Position numbers and translations under genes: made by a program. Below are positions 38,061 to 49,959 of a stretch of 64,000 nt of DNA, piece after piece (position 1 is the first letter of the stretch; every line of letters starts with the position of its first letter). Under the pieces are notes generated by a model. It was given only the letters and a program-made list of their open reading frames with translations, made no database searches and was not told the DNA's origin. The stretch spans positions 32,452,649 to 32,516,648 of the forward strand of contig CM028330.1 in the NCBI GenBank assembly GCA_016647705.1. The letters are read 5' to 3'. This DNA comes from Eucommia ulmoides (lineage: Eukaryota; Streptophyta; Magnoliopsida; Garryales; Eucommiaceae).

Positions 38061-38354
38061 GGTTTGGTTTGATTTCTTTCATCAAGAAGAAACCATTTCT
38101 TTGTTTATTTATTTTCGTATTTATACTAATCTTTCTCTTAAGAAAAAAAAAATATCAATTATATCCTAAAACTCTTAAAAATATATTTTAAATAACACAA
38201 TAGTCCCGAAACTTTTAACCGTCAATTTTAAAATGAACATTTAATTCCAAAAATTATCAAATATTATTTATATCATAAATTTTCAAAACAATCCCAAAAT
38301 ATTAAATTTATATAAAATAATATTTTCAAAAATATAAATTGTCGGGGTATTACA
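36458..38354 (-). repeat. 3' LTR of the LARD element
   Basis: 1897 bp. On the minus strand it starts TGTAATACCCCGACAATT and ends GGGGCGTTACA. It has a perfect (TA)n run at about 38001-38058. The last 117 bp (36458-36574) are an extra tail: a second copy of the LTR end (36575 side: GGGCCGTTACA) followed by a PBS-like TTTGGTATCGGAGC at 36574-36561, then about 100 bp ending again in CGTTACA. Confidence 0.88.
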
Positions 38355-38370
38355 ATCTACCCCCCCTTAA
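38355..38370 (-). promoter_or_regulatory. Polypurine tract of the LARD element
   Basis: Minus strand TTAAGGGGGGGTAGAT directly precedes the 3' LTR start TGTAATACC, the position and form of a gypsy polypurine tract. It fixes the element's strand. Confidence 0.85.
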
Positions 38371-41300
38371 ATAAATTTCGTCCTTGAAATTTCGTTAAAA
38401 TAATAATAATTCAGAATCGCACCGTACTAGTCACTATTGGTTAAATAATCGAAAGTTACCACCACGCTCCCACTGTACTATTCTGATAAAAATAGTAATA
38501 AATAACAATATATCTTTAAAGCATCACAGTAGTCTCTCTAGATTGAATCTATCTCAATTCCAACAGGTCCACGACCTTAATAATTTTTCCACTTGGCATG
38601 ATTTTTTAAGTCTACTGCCATATCCCATACCCAACGTTTATCAATTTTGTCCAACATTTCAATATTGCAACAACCAACATCTTATCCAATAGATAGTCCA
38701 AATTTCACGTGGACTGTCCTGTGAGACTAAAAATAACTATCCCCAATATTCACATTAAAATTTCAATAATCTCGTAAACTTTTCCATAAAATCAAACGAT
38801 CTAAATTTCAAATGATATATTTTTCGCAACACGTCTAAAACACATAAATACTTCTCAAACACATAAATACGTCCTAAAATACCTAAATACGTCAAAATCA
38901 TATAAATACATCTCAAAACACATAAATACAACTGAACCACATAAATAAGTATCGAAATACATGAATACATATGAATCACAAAAAAATGTGTCAACCCCAT
39001 AAATACATCTCAAATATATATCCCAAATCATATATCTGGAAACATGTGAATATATCACAAATATATAAATATGTCTCACCCACACAAATATGTTTCAAAT
39101 ACCAAAATACGTGTCGAATTATAAAAATCAAATACACCCCAAATCACATAATTACGTCTCTAATGCCATGTAACATAACGAGTTCAATACTGAGGTTAAT
39201 ACTCACGAAAACTATATAAACAAACATATTACATAAAGCCCCCAATCGCATTTCTACAACACCAATTAAGCTCAAAAAGTCAAATTAACATTTTCAAGTA
39301 ACAATTGGCTCCCAATAGTCTCACAATGACCCCACGCTCCAACCTCACCTAACGCTAGTAGTGAACCAATATCTATCTAAGTTATTTTTATCGGCGTACT
39401 GTCTTTGTAGTATAAAAGTATTTTATGGATTAAATATTTTTATCAAAATCCATTTTCTACTAAAATATAGCCACACTGGGCAATATCCAAATCCCATAAA
39501 AAATATTATCGTAGCGAAACAACCGAATTTAAATCAACTGGTTAACTCACTTGTATATAATAAAATAACATATTTTCTTGCCAGCCATATGATCGTTTAC
39601 CTCATGATCGAGAGTTATAACGATACTATAACATGTCCAACTATACCATCTAAGATAGCTATCAGTGTCAGGGCTATTTAATATCTCCAATGGTATGAGT
39701 AACCACCCTACAAGATTTGCCTGACAGGTAACAACATATATCCACTCTGCAAGATTTGCCTGACAGGTAACAACATATATTCACCATGCAGGACTTACCT
39801 GATAGGTAATAAGATATATCCACATTTTGCAGGATATTTCTTCCTGACAAGAAGACAATTATGGCATAGTCAGGTAATAAAAATCACTTTCCATATTTAA
39901 AAATTTAGTTGATCCGCGTAACGTTATAAAATAATCCATTTTAATAAACCCCATTTTTCACATGTTAGTACGAAAATATAATTTGACAATTTATATAGAA
40001 AACAATGCACATGCTGTCCTCATAATATAAAAAGAATTTATGAACCAAGTATATTAATCAAACACCACTTTTCAAAATATAAATTAATATAACTGCATAC
40101 CAAGCTGGAATAAAATTCCACTGCTACCATTACAATAAAATGATATTTTTAAGTCAACCAATCAAATTATTTTGATATATAATAAAATATCGCACACATA
40201 TTTCCCTACTAACCATAGGATCATTTCATCTCATGATCGGGAGTTATGATAGTACCGTAACATGTACAATTGTGTCATCTAAGATGACTATCAGTACTAG
40301 GGTTATTCAATATCTTCAATGATAAGAGCAACTGATAAGTGCAAATTACCTATGTATTTCCAATCTGAATTTGTTAGTTTTCTAGTACGTTTATAGTTAT
40401 TTTTATGTGTTTTAATATGTTTTTATTCTTTTTATATTAAAATAGGTGCATGGGGTGAAAAATTAAGAAATCGAAGTGAAAACGATGTGATCGAACCAAA
40501 GAGGACGAAGTTACGGTGGATAAATGAGCAAGGAGGCAACATTGTGAAAGAAGTCCACCGCCTAGGCATCCAGACCTCCGTCTAGGCTATGAAGATGCTG
40601 AGAACATTTTCAAGTCCATCGCCTACTTCTTCACCTAGACGGTCACCAAACCTGCAAAGCCGTTACAGATGCTATAACTTCAAGGCTATTTTGGACTACG
40701 ATGAAATCTGATTTTAGAAACACTAAAAACATGGAAGTTGTAGATATTTTTCTTAGATTTCCATAGGTTTTTGAATCACCTCAACTGGAGTTTGGATGAA
40801 GAAGTTACAGTCAAAACAAAATGCAAACCTGCAGTAACTTCGCCTAGGCAAAAATCTGGTTGAAAGTTAACTGAACTAACTTTGCCTAGGCGAAGGGGAA
40901 AACCTCTGAGCAGAATAGATATTTTTGAGATATTTTTGGCTTATTTATACACTTATCTCCTCCTCTCGTCCATTTTTTTCAGCTCCTAAGGCCTTAGGCC
41001 ATATTTTAGGGTTAGGTTTAGGGATTTTTGAGGGAGAGCTCTCAACCCGAGGTGTAGGATGAAGAGGAAAGCGATCGGTGGACGACTTTAGCGGCTATTT
41101 TTTGGATATTGGCTAAGTCGCTCGTTTCTTCTCTTTGTTTTCTATATTTTGGTAGTTGTTGAGTATGTTTACGCCATTTTACATTGTATACATGGTTATA
41201 GACCTTGGCTAAACATAGGTTGTATAGGGATTATTAATATAATTTATGAAAACGTTGTTTAGTTGAGTTTGTGTATTGTTTGCGATTGTTCTTCGTTATG

Positions 41301-42886
41301 TTGATTGTGTGTGCCATATTGTTTGTTTATATTGCTTAGATTTACATATCAAGAATACGGAGTTTGAAAAATCCCAGATTCGGACTAGAATAAACGAACG
41401 CCACAATCCTATAACTCGATCGGGGTTTAGATTATGGATAATCGATGACGTTGGAGCAAGACGCACGTGACCTAGAGTTGTTAAGACGTTGAGGGGGACT
41501 TCGGCATTGATGCGAAATCACGTATTCCCTCGTCTTACACTTGGGAGAGGTGGTGAGGGAGTTTTAGAATGGAGATTATCGATAGGGTAAACACAACGCG
41601 ACGATCCAATAACCAGGGAGGGAGTTGGATTGTGTGCAATTAATGACGTTGGGGCGAGACTCACGCGGCCTAGAGTCGTTAAGACATTGAGAAGGACTTC
41701 TTCGTTGACACGAAGTTGCGTATTCCCCCGTCTTACACTCGGAAGAGGTGGCAGAGGAGTTCACGAACTGAGATTGTCATATAAGTTGAACGTCGTTAAC
41801 ATAAACTGAAACGAGACTGAACATGTATTCATAAACGAAACTAATCCCTAGACAACCTATTCTCTCAAAACTATCACATATTAATATTAGTATTAGTATA
41901 GTTAAATTAGGCTATATTAGTATTAGTATTAATTAATTATATTCCATTTTTGTCGCCTAGATAAAGCCACGTTATGACAATCGCGGTATTTGATAGTAAC
42001 AACACCAATCTCTGTGGATATGATACCCGACCGAAAGGTCTACTATATTAAAACTTGATCCGTACGCTTCCGGTGAAAGTGACAGCGCTTAATTAGCAGC
42101 CACTAGCAACCACCCTGCAGGACTTGCCTGACAAGTAACAACATATATCCACCCTGCAAGACTTGTCTGACAGGTAACAACATATATCCGCACCTCGCAA
42201 AACATGCCCTCCTAACGAGAAGAAAACTATGACATAGTAGGATAATAAAAAAAAAAAATTCACCTTTAAAATTTTATTTGATCCATTAATCATCGTAAAA
42301 CTGTTCAATTCCATCAATATTTTTTTTTTTCACAATTTAATACAAAAAATATAATTTGATAATTAATATAGAAGGCAATAATTTTAAACCTATCCCCCAT
42401 TTTTTTGTTTTTGTTTTTTGAATTATCATATAGTCCACGACTAATACGACACTTTGACTTAAAATTTATAAAAAAAAAAAAAAAATGAAGATCAATTTTA
42501 GATACCTCCACTTTATATACATGGTTGCATGTTACCCATTAATGATACTGGCTGAGACATAGCTACACTCGCCCCTGTCTTCGCTCACATATTAGTCAAT
42601 TCATCCACTAACCATATGTTTTCTTTCATTTTAACTTAAACTAACAATGCACCCTATAAGCATCCAATTCATAATTTAATCATCAATTCAGGAATCATAA
42701 CAGGAAATATCAGGAAAATGATATTTTCTACAACAATTTCAAATAACAAGATTAATAGGTACCGACGAATCCTCAATTAAGGTATTTTTTTTTTTTTTTA
42801 GATTAGAAAATATAAATTATTATTTTTAATATTACTTAACCTTGTATGAGTAATGGGTACCATAACCCAAGCCTAGGACGATCGCA
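38371..42886 (-). other. Noncoding internal region of the LARD element
   Basis: About 2.7 kb without the nested solo LTR (40333-42105). No gag, protease, RT or integrase motif is seen in any frame. Two tandem structures stand out: about 15 degenerate units containing ACATAAATACGTC (38830-39130), and a 38-bp unit with CCTGCAAGACTTGCCTGACAGG (39700-39830, continued at 42106-42190). A larger block of roughly 500 bp (with CATGATCGGGAGTTAT) is present twice, at about 39540-39900 and 40180-40332 plus 42106-42240. The second copy is cut by the solo LTR. Confidence 0.65.
40333..42105 (+). repeat. Athila-type solo LTR with internal tandem duplication
   Basis: Starts TGATAAGTGCAAATTACC and ends AGCCACTA. 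Target duplication GCAAC is at 40328-40332 and 42106-42110. At 1773 bp it is longer than the 1.4-kb relatives because a block of roughly 210-220 bp with GATGACGTTGGAGCAAGAC and TCGTCTTACACT is present twice (about 41350-41570 and 41580-41790). It contains the CCTAGGCG-type palindromic modules at 40555-40890. Confidence 0.88.
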
Positions 42887-42903
42887 AACCTGCTATGATA
42901 CCA
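42887..42903 (-). promoter_or_regulatory. Primer-binding site of the LARD element
   Basis: Minus strand TGGTATCATAGCAGGTT, two bases inside the 5' LTR end. It corresponds to the initiator-Met PBS TGGTATCAGAGCCAGGTT with small changes. Confidence 0.85.
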
Positions 42904-43261
42904 AATATAACTGTCCGATTTCCTAAGGCTGCCACTAGGTATTTCCTATGGAGAATTCTATCCCAAATATTTCACCATTTATAAATAAATTAGTATTATT
43001 ATTAATTCCTCTTCGATACCAAATGTAACGGCCCGGTTTCCCAGGGCCGTCACTAGGTTTCTCCCTTTAGAGAAATTAATACTGTAATTAAATAGTTAAT
43101 ATTTTAATTAATAAAATCTGAGAGATTTTATACACGAAGACAATTATAACTATTATCAATAGTTATATTAATTTAATATTCCATATTGATTCCATATTCC
43201 AAATTCCTTATACTTACTAATGTGTTCAAATTCAAACTAAAGGTTCAATAGTAACCTTTAC

Positions 43262-44105
43262 TGTTGGATTCTATTTCGCATAATACATTCAATAATTCTG
43301 AATATATATATTGATGAGGGTATTTTTGGGCACCTTTGAGTCAGCACATGGGACCCAACCACGTGTCAACCCTCGCAATGATAGGGACGTATTCCGGAAT
43401 CCACAACTTCACGCTGGAGCATACGCTGACTACAGATCCTCCCTATTGTCTCATTTGCACCCAGAGATGAGCTAGAAGCCTTGCAAGGACGTGCCGATCT
43501 GGGCTCTGCGCTATGCCCTCAGCAGTCAGTTTCAGGGACTCAGCCGCTCACCTCGACAAGCTCCCCTTTCCGGCTTGTTTTGTCTCCAAGACTCCACGGA
43601 TCTCCGCGCTCCTTCACCAGCTCACCGCCGTAGGCCTGGTAAAAGCCCGCAGGCTTTGCCAAATGGGCCCAAAAGCCCAAGCCCAATGATTATCTCCTAA
43701 ACGTCCCAGATTATCGGCTAAACACAGGGTTTCGACTAATTAATCGTGTTTAGGCCCGACTAATCATTTTCAATGCCTATATATATCGGGGGTTATGTAA
43801 GCCCGAGGTACGCTTTAATGACTTACATTACACGCGAGTTCATTTGTTTGCTTATTATATTCTGTACATTTTCTCTCTGAGCACTGATTACCACGCCGGA
43901 GGGGCTTTACCGGGACAAATCCCTGTCTGAGCCTTCTACAGGTACATTCCCTAAGGAGCAGGACTCTGGATATAGCAGGTTAGTCCTCCCAGGACCCAGC
44001 ACAGCTCACGCGAGGACTTTTTAACCGACGACTTCACCTTAGTAAGAGGACCCACCCGTCATCCGACTGAACCATACTCAAGGTGTGTACCAGTTTTATG
44101 CACCA

Positions 44106-44108
<3 letters not shown>
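43262..44108 (+). repeat. Gypsy-type solo LTR inside the LARD 5' LTR
   Basis: 847 bp, starts TGTTGGATTC and ends GCACCAACA, absent from the other LARD LTR. It has a CTATATATATC TATA-type box near 43780 and the GC-rich block GCCGGAGGGGCTTTACCGGGAC near 43893, which reminds me of Tat/Ogre-type gypsy LTRs. The right flank has been blurred by microsatellite expansion, so a target duplication cannot be read. Strand inferred from the TATA box position. Confidence 0.7.

Positions 44109-44191
<83 letters not shown>
44101..44191. repeat. Compound microsatellite (AC)n(AT)n(GT)n
   Basis: A short ACAC run, then about 17 AT and about 20 GT units. It begins within the last bases of the solo LTR (CCAACACACAC) and runs into TACATATATAAC of the host LTR, so it probably grew from the junction. 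Confidence 0.9.
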
Positions 44192-44193
<2 letters not shown>

Positions 44194-46034
44194 ATATATA
44201 ACTACCGAGTAATCAATAATTCCTTTTATAAATATTAGATAAAGTTTACAAATTACGGTGATAATTATAATTATCAAATTCATCAACTTAATTTTACAAC
44301 GGTTAATAATAACTACAATTATTAAAAATCGAAATTCAACTATAATTATTACGGTAAATAATAATCGAAATTAGTATTCAATTATTTTCAACGGTAAAGT
44401 TATAATTATTATAATAATAATTATAATATGTATAATATATAATAAAGAAATATATTATACATATTATAATAAAGATATTGATATGTGAAGTTCAACTATA
44501 ACTCTCAGTACATCACTTAATCAAAACTTGAAACCTATTATATTATAATTTGGTCTTACAATCCCAACCATCGTAATTGATTGTTGTATAAATTGCCATT
44601 CAATATAGGTATATATAGATTCAAAAATCCATCATATATCTGTTTATAAATTCAAATTTATTACAAATTATTATAAATTCATATATTTGTATATAATATA
44701 TTTATTACAAATTCAAAGAAATTCAACTAAAATTCCTGTCGATTGATCACAATAATAAATTTTCTCAAATTTTACTATCGATTTTACAACAGTAAATAAT
44801 AGCTAAGTTTATTACAAATAGATATTCAAATATAGTTCCCGGCACCGTTTTATTCTCACTGAACTTGCAATCAAAACTATGGGGTTGTGAACCCACGCTC
44901 AGTAGAATTTCAACCTCTCTAATACGTGCATATAATCAAATCCAAAATAAACACATAGCAATCAAATCACAAATAAACACTTAAACGTATATCTCACATA
45001 ATTTTCACACAGGACGTATTCATAAATATTTCATGAAAAACAATAATTATAACAGTACTAGCATAATACATGGAGAAATTAAATACGTATATTAAAAGAG
45101 TTAGAAATTCTACTTGAAATCCGAAATCGAAATCCGAACTGGAGTACTCAGAAACATTCAATATATATATATATATACACATATATGATCACTTCGGATT
45201 AATAATCCCAAAATGAATTCTTTTAGTTTCATTTCCAAGTCTTGTGCATAGCTCCAATGTCTGGCTCCTAATTCTTTGATTTTCTTCTCCCTTCATTGAG
45301 ATTATGTTTATTATTTTTATTATTGTTATAACCCTCCTACACGTGTCATTCATAAAGCCTTATATATATTGGTTTGGTTTGATTTCCTTCATAAGGAAGG
45401 AACAATTTATTTGTTTATTTATTTTCGTATTTACCCAAATCTCCCTCTTAAAATAAAGAAAATATCAATTATATCTCAAAACTCTTAAAAATATATTTTA
45501 AATAATGCAATAGTCCCGAAACTTTTAACCGTTAATTTTAAAATTAACATTTAATTCCAAAAATTATCAAATTTTATTTATATCATATATTTGCAAAACA
45601 ATCCCAAAAATATTAAATTTCTATAAAATAATATTTTCAAAAATATAAATTGCCGGGGTACTACAGTTTGGTTCCTACCTACTTAAATGAATCTTGGTGG
45701 TTTAGCGGGTGCGACTCTCCATGGAATTTGGAGGACTAGATTAACCAAGTGTAGCTGGTGAACCAGTATACATCTTTGTGTGCTGTATTATTACTTTATT
45801 TATTTATTATTGCTTGGGTGTGCACCTCGAATCTATAACATATATCTGCTGCATTATAAAGATAATAATTAATTTAGAATTAAATTAATTATTTGATTTT
45901 TCAAGTGTTATAAGTTGATAATTTATTTTATTTTTTTATAACTACCCAATTCAACCCCCCCCCCTTTTAGGTAGATCACTGGGTCAACACAAATCAAATT
46001 CATCTCTCAAATCCCTTACCCAAACACAGCCTAA

Positions 46035-46763
46035 ACTTTTTCCTGTACGAAATCATTTTTTTAACCAAGATGGATTAGTTTAGATCCGTGCACTGTGTAG
46101 GCTTTGATTTTTTTTTTTATTTTATTATTTTTTTTTTAATATTGAAGCGTGAAAGATGTATTATTCAATTAATTTGATAGCAATATATGGGAGCGGATGC
46201 ATAAATTTTATTGAATAATGTCGTTTTATAAGTACCAAAAATAAATATACTCTGAAGAATTATATAAATAATCGTAAAAGTGAAATAATATTTTAACAAA
46301 TTAACTTTTACTAATATACTATAAAATAACAAATAAATAATCCTATATTAGAATTAATTTTATCAATTTTTGCAACTCTAATAAATTCTAATTTAATTAA
46401 TTTATATCGTGCCTAATTTTTTTTTATTGAAAATATTTTTCAATCATAATTATTTTTTAAATAATTTAAAATTAAATAATTGAAAAATGCACCAAAGAAA
46501 TTAATTATTTATTTGTGCATTAATTAAAAAAATTAAATATAATTTAAACAAAAAAAAGGAAGAAATTGACTATGGCACTCATTATTTGATATATATAAAA
46601 ATATATATATAAAAACTTACAAAAATGCTTAAAATAGTCATTCTTCAACCTAATTAATTTATATCGTATTTAATTTCTTTTTGGTTGGAAATATTTTTTC
46701 AATCACAGTCTTTGTTTTAAGTAAATTAAAATGTGCACCAGAGAAATTAATATTATATTGTGC

Positions 46764-46818
<55 letters not shown>

Positions 46819-47275
46819 GAAGAAAAAATGAATAAATTGAGTATGACACTCATTATTTGATATATATATATATATATAAAACAAAAATAAAAAGAAATAT
46901 AAGAACTCACCAAAAATACTTAAAAAAATCATTATCCAACCTCATTAAAACCTTATCTCTCATTTCACTTTTAAGTATTAGTATTAAATGAGTAAAACGC
47001 GCTCCAAAACATCCACAATACAAGAGTAACATACCCAAGAAGTGTTAGCCAGGTTAGCAGGAGGAGATATACCCTTTTATTTCACAATACAAGAGTAACT
47101 CTCTTGGGGAGCACGTCGGGAATTAAATCTTGAATTTAATCCTGAATGTAAGAGGGCGATGTGGGGAAGTACGCCTTTAAGATCACCCGGGGAGGTGATT
47201 TGTTGAGGTACGTGTAAGCTGGCTCGGACAACAACTTACTGTAAGACAAAAAAAAAAGAGTAAAATAATACCTAT
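46035..47275. repeat. AT-rich intergenic DNA with two tandem units of about 270 bp
   Basis: Blocks at about 46393-46650 and 46652-46945 share CTAATTAATTTATATCGT, AATATTTTTTCAATCA and GACACTCATTATTTGATATA. The second carries an (AT)n expansion at 46765-46815. The remaining DNA to 47275 has no recognisable feature. No gene. Confidence 0.65.
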
Positions 47276-49499
47276 TGTTGGGCCAGTGAGCTACCCAAGA
47301 GAGGGGTGAATTGGGTAGCCATAAAAATTTAAACAAATTTTAATCTTTTCAACACTTAAATAATCAAATAATCAATTTATTCTGAATCGATTATTATCTT
47401 TATAATGCAGCGGATAAGTGTTATTCAATCTAGGTGCATACCAAATAAATAAATAAATAAATAAAGTAAAAAATACAACACAGAAGGATATATCCTAGTT
47501 CATCAAGTTACTGTTGGATCATCTAGTCCTGCGAGCCCCACGAAGATTTGCACCCACTAAACCACTTGATCCCTTTAACATGTAGAAACCAAACTCTTAC
47601 AATGATTCTTTTCACATACTCAGAATCAACTTTTACAATTCTCTTTTCACAGGTTAAGGAAGAATCTTATTTTTTTGCATGATAAAGACTAACCTAATTC
47701 TTTTACCAGGCTAAGAATCAAACTTCATAAATCACTCCAAGTATTATTTTTATCGGTAAGGATGGAACCGTTACAATTCACTCAAATTTAATTCTACTCA
47801 GGAAGAATCAAGCCTAACTCTTTTTAAGGGAAAGAGTACCCTAACTTTTTTATCCACTAGATAAAGATTAAACCTTTAATATTTTTCTCTGAAAAGATTG
47901 AAACCCAAGTTACCATTGACTAGATACTCCGAATAGTATCTAATTTACACAAACTCACCAATTACAACAATTAATGTATTTCTTCCCACTCGGAGCTTTT
48001 ACCACCTTAAATCAATTAAACTCAATTAATGTCCCAAATTTACCAGTGATAGAATTTTACGTGGGGAATTTAATATTTGATTATAATAGATATAGGTAGC
48101 ACAAAAATAAGCACGTAACTAGATAATCACAAAAATCGTTTTAAAAGAATTTTTATACTTTTTAAAGTTAAAAAACAATTTCACAAAGATGTTATAACCA
48201 AGCAAAAAAAAAAAAAAATACAAATCACAATAAAAATCAAAATCTTGGAAAGATCTTATTAGGATAATACCGAAAGATTGTAAATTGAATCGCAGGACAG
48301 CTTAGATTGGTGACACCAAAACATTTAGTGCTTTAACTCAAGAACTTTTCTCACAAATGATCTCACAAGTGATCTCTCGATATAATCTCGGAATAATGAC
48401 TCTTAGAAAGCTTAGGAACACTTAGGTCTTGATGGAAGTGATATATTGATCTCTAAAAACGTAGGTTTATTTAATCTGTTTTGAAACAGGCCCTCTAATG
48501 GCTAGTTTCCTCAAGATATGACAATTAAATGCACATATAGACCCCATATATCAATACAATTTAATCCTGATCCACTTCACTTAAATATGGATTTTAAAAT
48601 ATTCAATTTAGTCTCCAAATTAATTCTCAATCTCAAATTGTATAAATAGGAATTATTAAATTAACTAAATTGAGAAACACTTCAAATATGTGTACCATAT
48701 CTATAGGGATATTAAAATAAGTATATCACATCATTAATATATCCAAATCCCTACAATATTTTGCTCAGATATCTAGAAAAATGGGTTAGTTAACGGTTAG
48801 TTTTTTTAATAGTTCCTCAAAATCCTCAAAATTATAACAGCACAGTCGGTTGACTGACCTCTGTCCATCGGTTGACCGATGGATACAAGATGCTTCATCA
48901 GGCCTATTTTCGGCCTTGGTCAGTTAACCGATCATCGATGGTTGATCGACCGATCGATAAAAAGAGTTTTCATTTTGGCCATCAGTTGACAAATCTCTCC
49001 TGGTCAGTTGACCGATCGATTCAGAGACTCCACATTTTCCAGTCATTGACCGATCACTGTTGGAACACCTACTACTCAATTTATTTCAACTCCAAACTTC
49101 GACGTTTTAAACCCTTTAACCGATTTCTTTTCTCAGTTAATTTAATTGCCACTAATATTCATTTTTAAACACTAATCTTGCTCAGGTCAATTTTTCTTTT
49201 TCAATTTCACATTAGAGCAAATATTTAAACAATAATTAGGACCTTAATTGAAACACACATAAATATAAATCATGTTTATGCCGTGTGTGATCCTAATCGG
49301 AATACGTTAAGAGTAAAATAGATTTAAGTTTTTTTGACCTAGTATCTTCAATACTTTTTAATGCCCATCTCTGCATACTTCATAATTACTTCATGATATT
49401 ATCTTGAATAGAACTTTTAAAACTGAAACACTCAATAAACATATTAGTTCCACAAAAAATATCAACACTTAATTATCCATCAAAATCTCGAGATTAATA
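47276..49499 (-). repeat. 3' LTR of the copia element
   Basis: 2224 bp. It pairs with 57200-58940 but retains about 500 bp (48290-48810) that the 5' copy lacks. Ends on the plus strand TGTTGGGCCAGTGAGCTACCC and GATTAATA. It contains a W-box-type array at 48845-49060. Confidence 0.88.
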
Positions 49500-49519
49500 A
49501 TCTCTCCTTTTTTTTTTTT
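49500..49519 (-). promoter_or_regulatory. Polypurine tract of the copia element
   Basis: Minus-strand run of A followed by GGAGAGAT directly before the 3' LTR start. It sets the element's strand. Confidence 0.75.
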
Positions 49520-49959
49520 ATGATGATAATTGACTTTGATATTTTCTTCACAATAAGAATGTAACCACGCTCCCCATAAATCCGAGAACGAGTTTTTTTA
49601 ACTAGTTAAAACATCATCATGAAGACAATTTAATAAATATAGCACAAAATATGATCAATAAAACAATTATAGATATTCAATAAAGCATAACATGATCATA
49701 TCAACAATGTTCTCCCTCTATATTAGTGCAATGCTTAGGTGAACAAATCCTAAACATTAATTAACTCGTTTTAAATGCAAACATGGTTTCCCCTTTATGT
49801 TTTTAACTCGTTATCAATCAATTCTATTTTAATAAAGATATTCAATAAATATCAACATATATTCTCTCCCTTTGTCATCTCAAAAAGTGGGGAAAGGGAA
49901 CTAAAAATATCACTCTAGACATACATCATTGTGCCTAGTCATACCTAAACTTTAGATAA

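Larger units (their letters stand above)
36458..45665 (-). mobile_element. Non-autonomous Ty3/gypsy element (LARD type)
   Basis: Target duplication GTTTG flanks it (36453-36457 and 45666-45670). On the minus strand: 5' LTR 45665-42906, PBS 42903-42887, internal DNA without gag or pol, polypurine tract at 38370-38355, 3' LTR 38354-36458. LTRs begin TGTARTACCCCG and the PBS is initiator-Met type, as in Tekay/Del-like gypsy elements; lineage assignment is by these ends only. The 5' LTR holds a gypsy-type solo LTR and the internal region holds an Athila-type solo LTR. Confidence 0.85.
42906..45665 (-). repeat. 5' LTR of the LARD element, with nested solo LTR
   Basis: Pairs with 36458-38354 over its whole length except for 43262 to about 44190, which is inserted DNA. 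It carries the same extra tail: a PBS-like TTTGGTATCGAAG at 43023-43011 and a second LTR end at 42906 (eroded to GTTATA). Confidence 0.85.
32769..45989 (+). repeat. Ty1/copia solo LTR with two nested insertions
   Basis: Three collinear pieces (32769-33648, 35093-36457, 45671-45989; about 2.56 kb in all) match the copia LTR family at 47276-49499. The start TATTATTCCTAAG aligns base for base with TGTTGATCTCGAG of the 57200-58940 LTR. The end is GGGTCAACA. Flanks TAAAT (32764-32768) and CAAAT (45990-45994) match at four of five bases, indicating a target duplication and thus a solo LTR. It lies inside the Harbinger-like MITE. Confidence 0.8.
31685..46031. mobile_element. PIF/Harbinger-like MITE, copy 1, split by a copia solo LTR
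   Basis: The left part is 31685-32768 and the right part 45995-46031. Terminal sequence GGCGGCGTTAGGATTTG pairs with the inverted right end GGCTGTGTTTGGGTAAGGG, and both ends are flanked by TAA (31682-31684, 46032-46034), the target duplication of PIF/Harbinger. Without the insert it is about 1.12 kb, the same as copy 2 at 59699-60825. The interior has (GAC)n/(GTC)n trinucleotide runs (about 32445-32475) and long arginine- or serine-rich chance frames. No transposase is visible. Confidence 0.75.

Noticed and set aside
37828..38191. Frames rich in Tyr-Ile repeats on both strands
   Set aside because: Translation of the (TA)n microsatellite in the LARD 3' LTR.
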